DNA of 64,000 bases from the NCBI RefSeq assembly GCF_032062135.1, contig NC_092858.1, forward strand, positions 128,884,644 to 128,948,643, given 5' to 3'. The position numbers and the translations under genes are program-made. Source of the stretch: Pyxicephalus adspersus (lineage: Eukaryota > Chordata > Amphibia > Anura > Pyxicephalidae). Below are positions 60,984 through 64,000 of the stretch, piece by piece (the stretch's first letter is position 1; each line of letters begins with the position of its first letter). The notes below the pieces were generated by a model. That model made no database searches, was not told where the DNA came from, and saw only the letters and a program-made list of their open reading frames with translations.

Positions 60984-61320
60984 GTACCAAACGGTTTCTT
61001 TGGCAAATAGGAACAGGTATCAAACACTGAAATATCTGTATTTTATTTAAAGAAGGACAAAAATTTTTCTGTACCAAACGGTCTTTTTTTAGTAAATAGC
61101 AAGAGGTATCAAAGACTGAAATTTCTGTATTTTTTATAGTAGGACAGACATTTTTCTGTTCCTAATGGGCTTTTTTGGTAAATAGCAAGAGGTATCAAAC
61201 ACTGTAATATCTGTATTTTTTTTATAGTAGGACAGAAATGTTTTTGTACCAAACAGGCTTCTTTGGTAAATAGGAATAGGTAGCATCAAAAACTGAAATA
61301 TCTGTATATATACAGATGTA
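60984..61320. repeat. Subterminal tandem repeats of the hAT, right side (4 copies)
   Basis: Four direct copies of an ~87-bp unit start at 60984, 61071, 61158 and 61246 (gtaccaaacgg, ctttggtaaatag, aggtatcaaacactg, aatatctgtattttt, gtaggacaga). The unit also occurs twice at 57627-57775. Subterminal repeats of hAT elements can be transposase-binding sites. That role here is inference. Confidence 0.92.
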
Positions 61321-61690
61321 CTGAAGGCTCCTAAACTGTCTCTGTCACAATCCACATCTCACCCTGCTCTTTACTTCACACACAGAAAATCAACACAAAA
61401 TTGAGTGACTAACCCCTCCCTCCTTCTCTGTATATATGCCTGTGCTCAGATATCTCTGGATTGGCTACTAGGCCTTGCTGTGCATCCTGGGAGCAACTGA
61501 TTTGCTCCCAGCCGTGATTCTCACTGGAAATAGTTGCCACTACTGCCCCCTGCTTTTTCCCCTGTTCGTTCTGTGAGAACATGACCTCATGGCGAAGGCC
61601 GTTCTCGCTTACATGTTCGGTAAGCGAGAAAGTCTCGATTGGCCGTGAGATCGAAATTACAAATCTCGCTTGCTCATCCCTGGATACAAA

Positions 61691-62297
61691 TAGCTTTGGT
61701 ATAATATTGACTTTCTGTATAAATTAAATGCATGTCAACACTAACAATGTATCATTAACAATTATGCAATTTTTTTAAAATAAAATGCCATTTTTACTGT
61801 TTATTTATGTTTTGCTACTTATCTGCACCACTGACCTTCTCCAGCTAGTCTACAGCCATTTTCTGCCTTATATGTATGTACTCCACCAGCTGGTGAACAA
61901 TATTTCCAAAATGAGTTTTCTGATGGTGACAGTGAAAGAATATAACCTGTAGTATCCACATTCAAGAATGTGAGGGGTCAGGCAGGCTATGATTGCTGCT
62001 GACATGCAAACGGTGAGGTCCTGCAGCTCACAACACTGGATGACAAGAAAGGGAAATAATTCTACCCGCTAGCACTACCTTGCCTGCTAGTGTTTTTTGG
62101 GCAGCATGTTGTCCTCTCACACCACTTCAGTCTTCTGGTGATATAAAAGTTTAAACTTAACATTATTTTATTTATTTGTATTCTTCAGCAAATACTTGAA
62201 TGACTGTATGCTGCATTTACTATATTATTAGGAACTAATAATTTTATAAGAACTATTATTTCCACTCAGTTTGGTCCCCTGGTACATTTGAGACTTG

Positions 62298-62342
<45 letters not shown>

Positions 62343-63799
62343 TTGGTGGGTCCTGTCGTGAGCCAAATAAAAGTCTTTATGCATATTAGGACCAGAAAGT
62401 GAAAAAGCTTAGATAAAGCTTTTGATAACCATTAGTAGCTACCCAGCTATGGCCTACACAAGAAATTGATGTTGAAGGTAATGGTTTTAAAGGCACAATT
62501 ACGTCCAGTAAGTACTATAACCATATTTGCTACCTATTTTACTTGTGACCAACTAATCTGATCAATTTTCTATTCAATAATCAATTAGTTGAATGTCCTT
62601 GGACACTGCATTCACATCTGACCTTCCTAATGATTTTCTCAAATAGAAAAGTAATTAGAATATCAGTAGGATGTTATCAATTGTTATGTTCACATGGCAC
62701 AAATAGTACTTTCAAACGATATTTGCCAACATGTCCGACCTACCCCTCGCTGATCATGGACAGGAAAACTTGTTGGTTGTAGATTTTTTTCTCCCAATTC
62801 ACTTTAGATCTAATTGTTTAATTGGTCAGTCTGAAGTAAGAAATCCACCATGTACCTAGACTTAGAGACATGCCAAAGACAAACTCTACACTTGTCTAGT
62901 TCAATTAGTTATTCTGTACACCGCTTATTACAGTTAATTGCCTTTTATAAACTAGCTATCAAAAAAAAAGGTTCCTGCACACACAAGCCACTAAACTTTA
63001 TTTCTTGCCACATACGTCTACAGCTTGCACCCAATTAAACCTCTGACAACATAAACGTAATGCAGTTATAAATCATACATAAGCTTTGTATCTGATTTCA
63101 GCATATTTTTACAATATCTTTTGAATTATAAAATAACTAAGTGGAAAAGGCTTTGTTTTCAGGTGCTGGTTTTTTAAGGTAGGATTTTTTAAATTGGTAC
63201 TCATACTTTGTTTTCTATGTGCCTCCAAAAAATTTTGGAGAGTTCACTTGCGCAATATAGCTTTAATTAGCATTGTACTTTGGCGATAAAGATTCCTTTA
63301 GAGCAGTTTGGTTTTTAGGATATTTTAGGTCAGTCCAGTGTGCTTTTCCACCATTATTTGTTTAGATGACAGAACTAGCATTATAAGCTACTACAGAGAC
63401 TAGCATGGCTGCCATTCAGCATTTCTGAACATCGCTTTCAATAACAGCAAACTCATCACAATTTAACCTCTTTAAAATTATCATTTACAAAATAGTTTGA
63501 GCTTTAGAAAAACAGGGCTAGCTAGTACAGAAAGCAAGGTTTAAAAGCCAACCCAGTCAGAACATTTTTCATTTCGGTTTTGGATATATGGGGCTTAAAT
63601 CTGTGCTTTTCCTTATTAATTACTCTTAACTTTCTGTGCCAGTTACAGGACATTGCAATTTCATTGCCAGCAATTGTACATTTCTTCAATCAGACCTCTT
63701 TTTCATTAAAAGGGGGTTGGGTTGGAAATGCTGTCAACATTTTTTTAAATGCATACAACGCTCAATTAATGTTGAAACAAGCTTATGTGATCATTTCCA
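61691..63799. other. Unclassified AT-rich DNA
   Basis: Apart from a TA microsatellite (62299-62340) nothing is recognised. Confidence 0.5.
62299..62340. repeat. (TA)n microsatellite, 21 units
   Basis: Uninterrupted TA repeat. Confidence 0.97.
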
Positions 63800-64000
63800 G
63801 TGACATCGGAATGAAAGATCCTTGTACAGACAGGCTGCTAAGCAGCGTGTTCCAATATATGGAGAGAGGTGGGAAAAAAATAGCTCTGTCCTCTTCAATA
63901 GTGAAATGGTTGTTAGTGAATGGCCATTCAGTGATCCAGGGCATGGTGGGACACCTGTATAGGTGCTATATTTGTTCCCTGGACTATCATGAATGATCAT
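63800..64000. mobile_element. Possible GTACACAC-type MITE interior, cut by window end
   Basis: 'gaaagatccttgtacagacaggctgct', then 'gtgttccaatatatggagag', recall the interior of the MITE family at 37939-38276 (ggatcgtgaaagatcc, ctccatagagc). No terminus is visible. A 138-codon frame crossing it has no protein-like signature. Confidence 0.3.

Larger units (their letters stand above)
57178..61682 (-). mobile_element. 4.5-kb hAT transposon carrying an EXD1 fragment
   Basis: The ends are TAGGGATGAGC and (reverse complement of the right end) CAGGGATGAGC. GATACAAA flanks exactly at 57170-57177 and 61683-61690. Inverted ends plus a perfect 8-bp duplication are diagnostic of hAT. From right to left the minus strand holds four ~87-bp direct repeats, a broken transposase, an inverted two-part EXD1 copy, a TTAA MITE, and two more copies of the 87-bp repeat. 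The transposase C-terminal dimerisation domain is not visible, so the element is non-autonomous now. The clean duplication shows that the whole unit lies within one hAT insertion or was assembled after insertion. Confidence 0.9.

Noticed and set aside
63580..63996. 138-codon frame near the window end
   Set aside because: No ATG start, no motif, and its second half overlaps probable MITE sequence.

Overview
This is vertebrate non-coding DNA, most likely from a frog. It is AT-rich by eye and carries no intact, confidently recognisable host gene. It is full of decayed transposons: hAT, Tc1/mariner, TTAA-flanked and Harbinger-like MITEs, L2- and L1-like LINEs, and LTRs. The MITE ends (GTACACAC termini next to TTAA, TTAACCTCCCTAG ends, and the CCTGARGAAG...GAAACRYGT module) are ones I associate with anurans, especially ranid-type frogs. 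The species is an inference, not something I could test.

Layout. 1-4 kb: a MITE end, two unidentified open frames and a two-copy tandem duplication (1822-3942). 4-18 kb: mostly unclassifiable sequence with a Tc1 transposase remnant (8585-9260), two copies of a 'GAAGATGGC' non-autonomous element and an LTR-like block (15504-15968). 18-28 kb: a GTACACAC MITE, an LTR with a hAT MITE nested in it, a hAT MITE with a near-perfect target duplication (21080-21296), a hAT/L1-like cluster and a 567-bp element with perfect 57-bp inverted repeats (26006-26572). 28-33 kb: quiet. 33-38 kb: a solo LTR with perfect CTCAT duplications, a Harbinger-like MITE, a degenerate L2 LINE, and a mariner remnant directly abutted by a hairpin-forming MITE. 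38-57 kb: a hAT MITE with perfect CTGTACAC duplications, a TA-flanked element with a minisatellite, a Tc1 end, large TA palindromes, and long stretches with nothing recognisable.

The most notable locus is 57178-61682. It is a 4.5-kb hAT transposon bounded by perfect 8-bp GATACAAA duplications. It holds a broken hAT transposase on the minus strand with no visible C-terminal dimerisation domain, and direct ~87-bp subterminal repeats on both sides. Where the transposase C-terminus would be expected lies an intronless-looking copy of EXD1, a germline piRNA-pathway gene. This copy is split in two pieces that point toward each other. A TTAA-flanked MITE sits just upstream of the EXD1 start codon. 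I read this as capture of, or insertion of, a host piRNA-factor cDNA inside a DNA transposon.

Some splice-like signals on the minus strand could be small exons of a host gene, but I give them low confidence.
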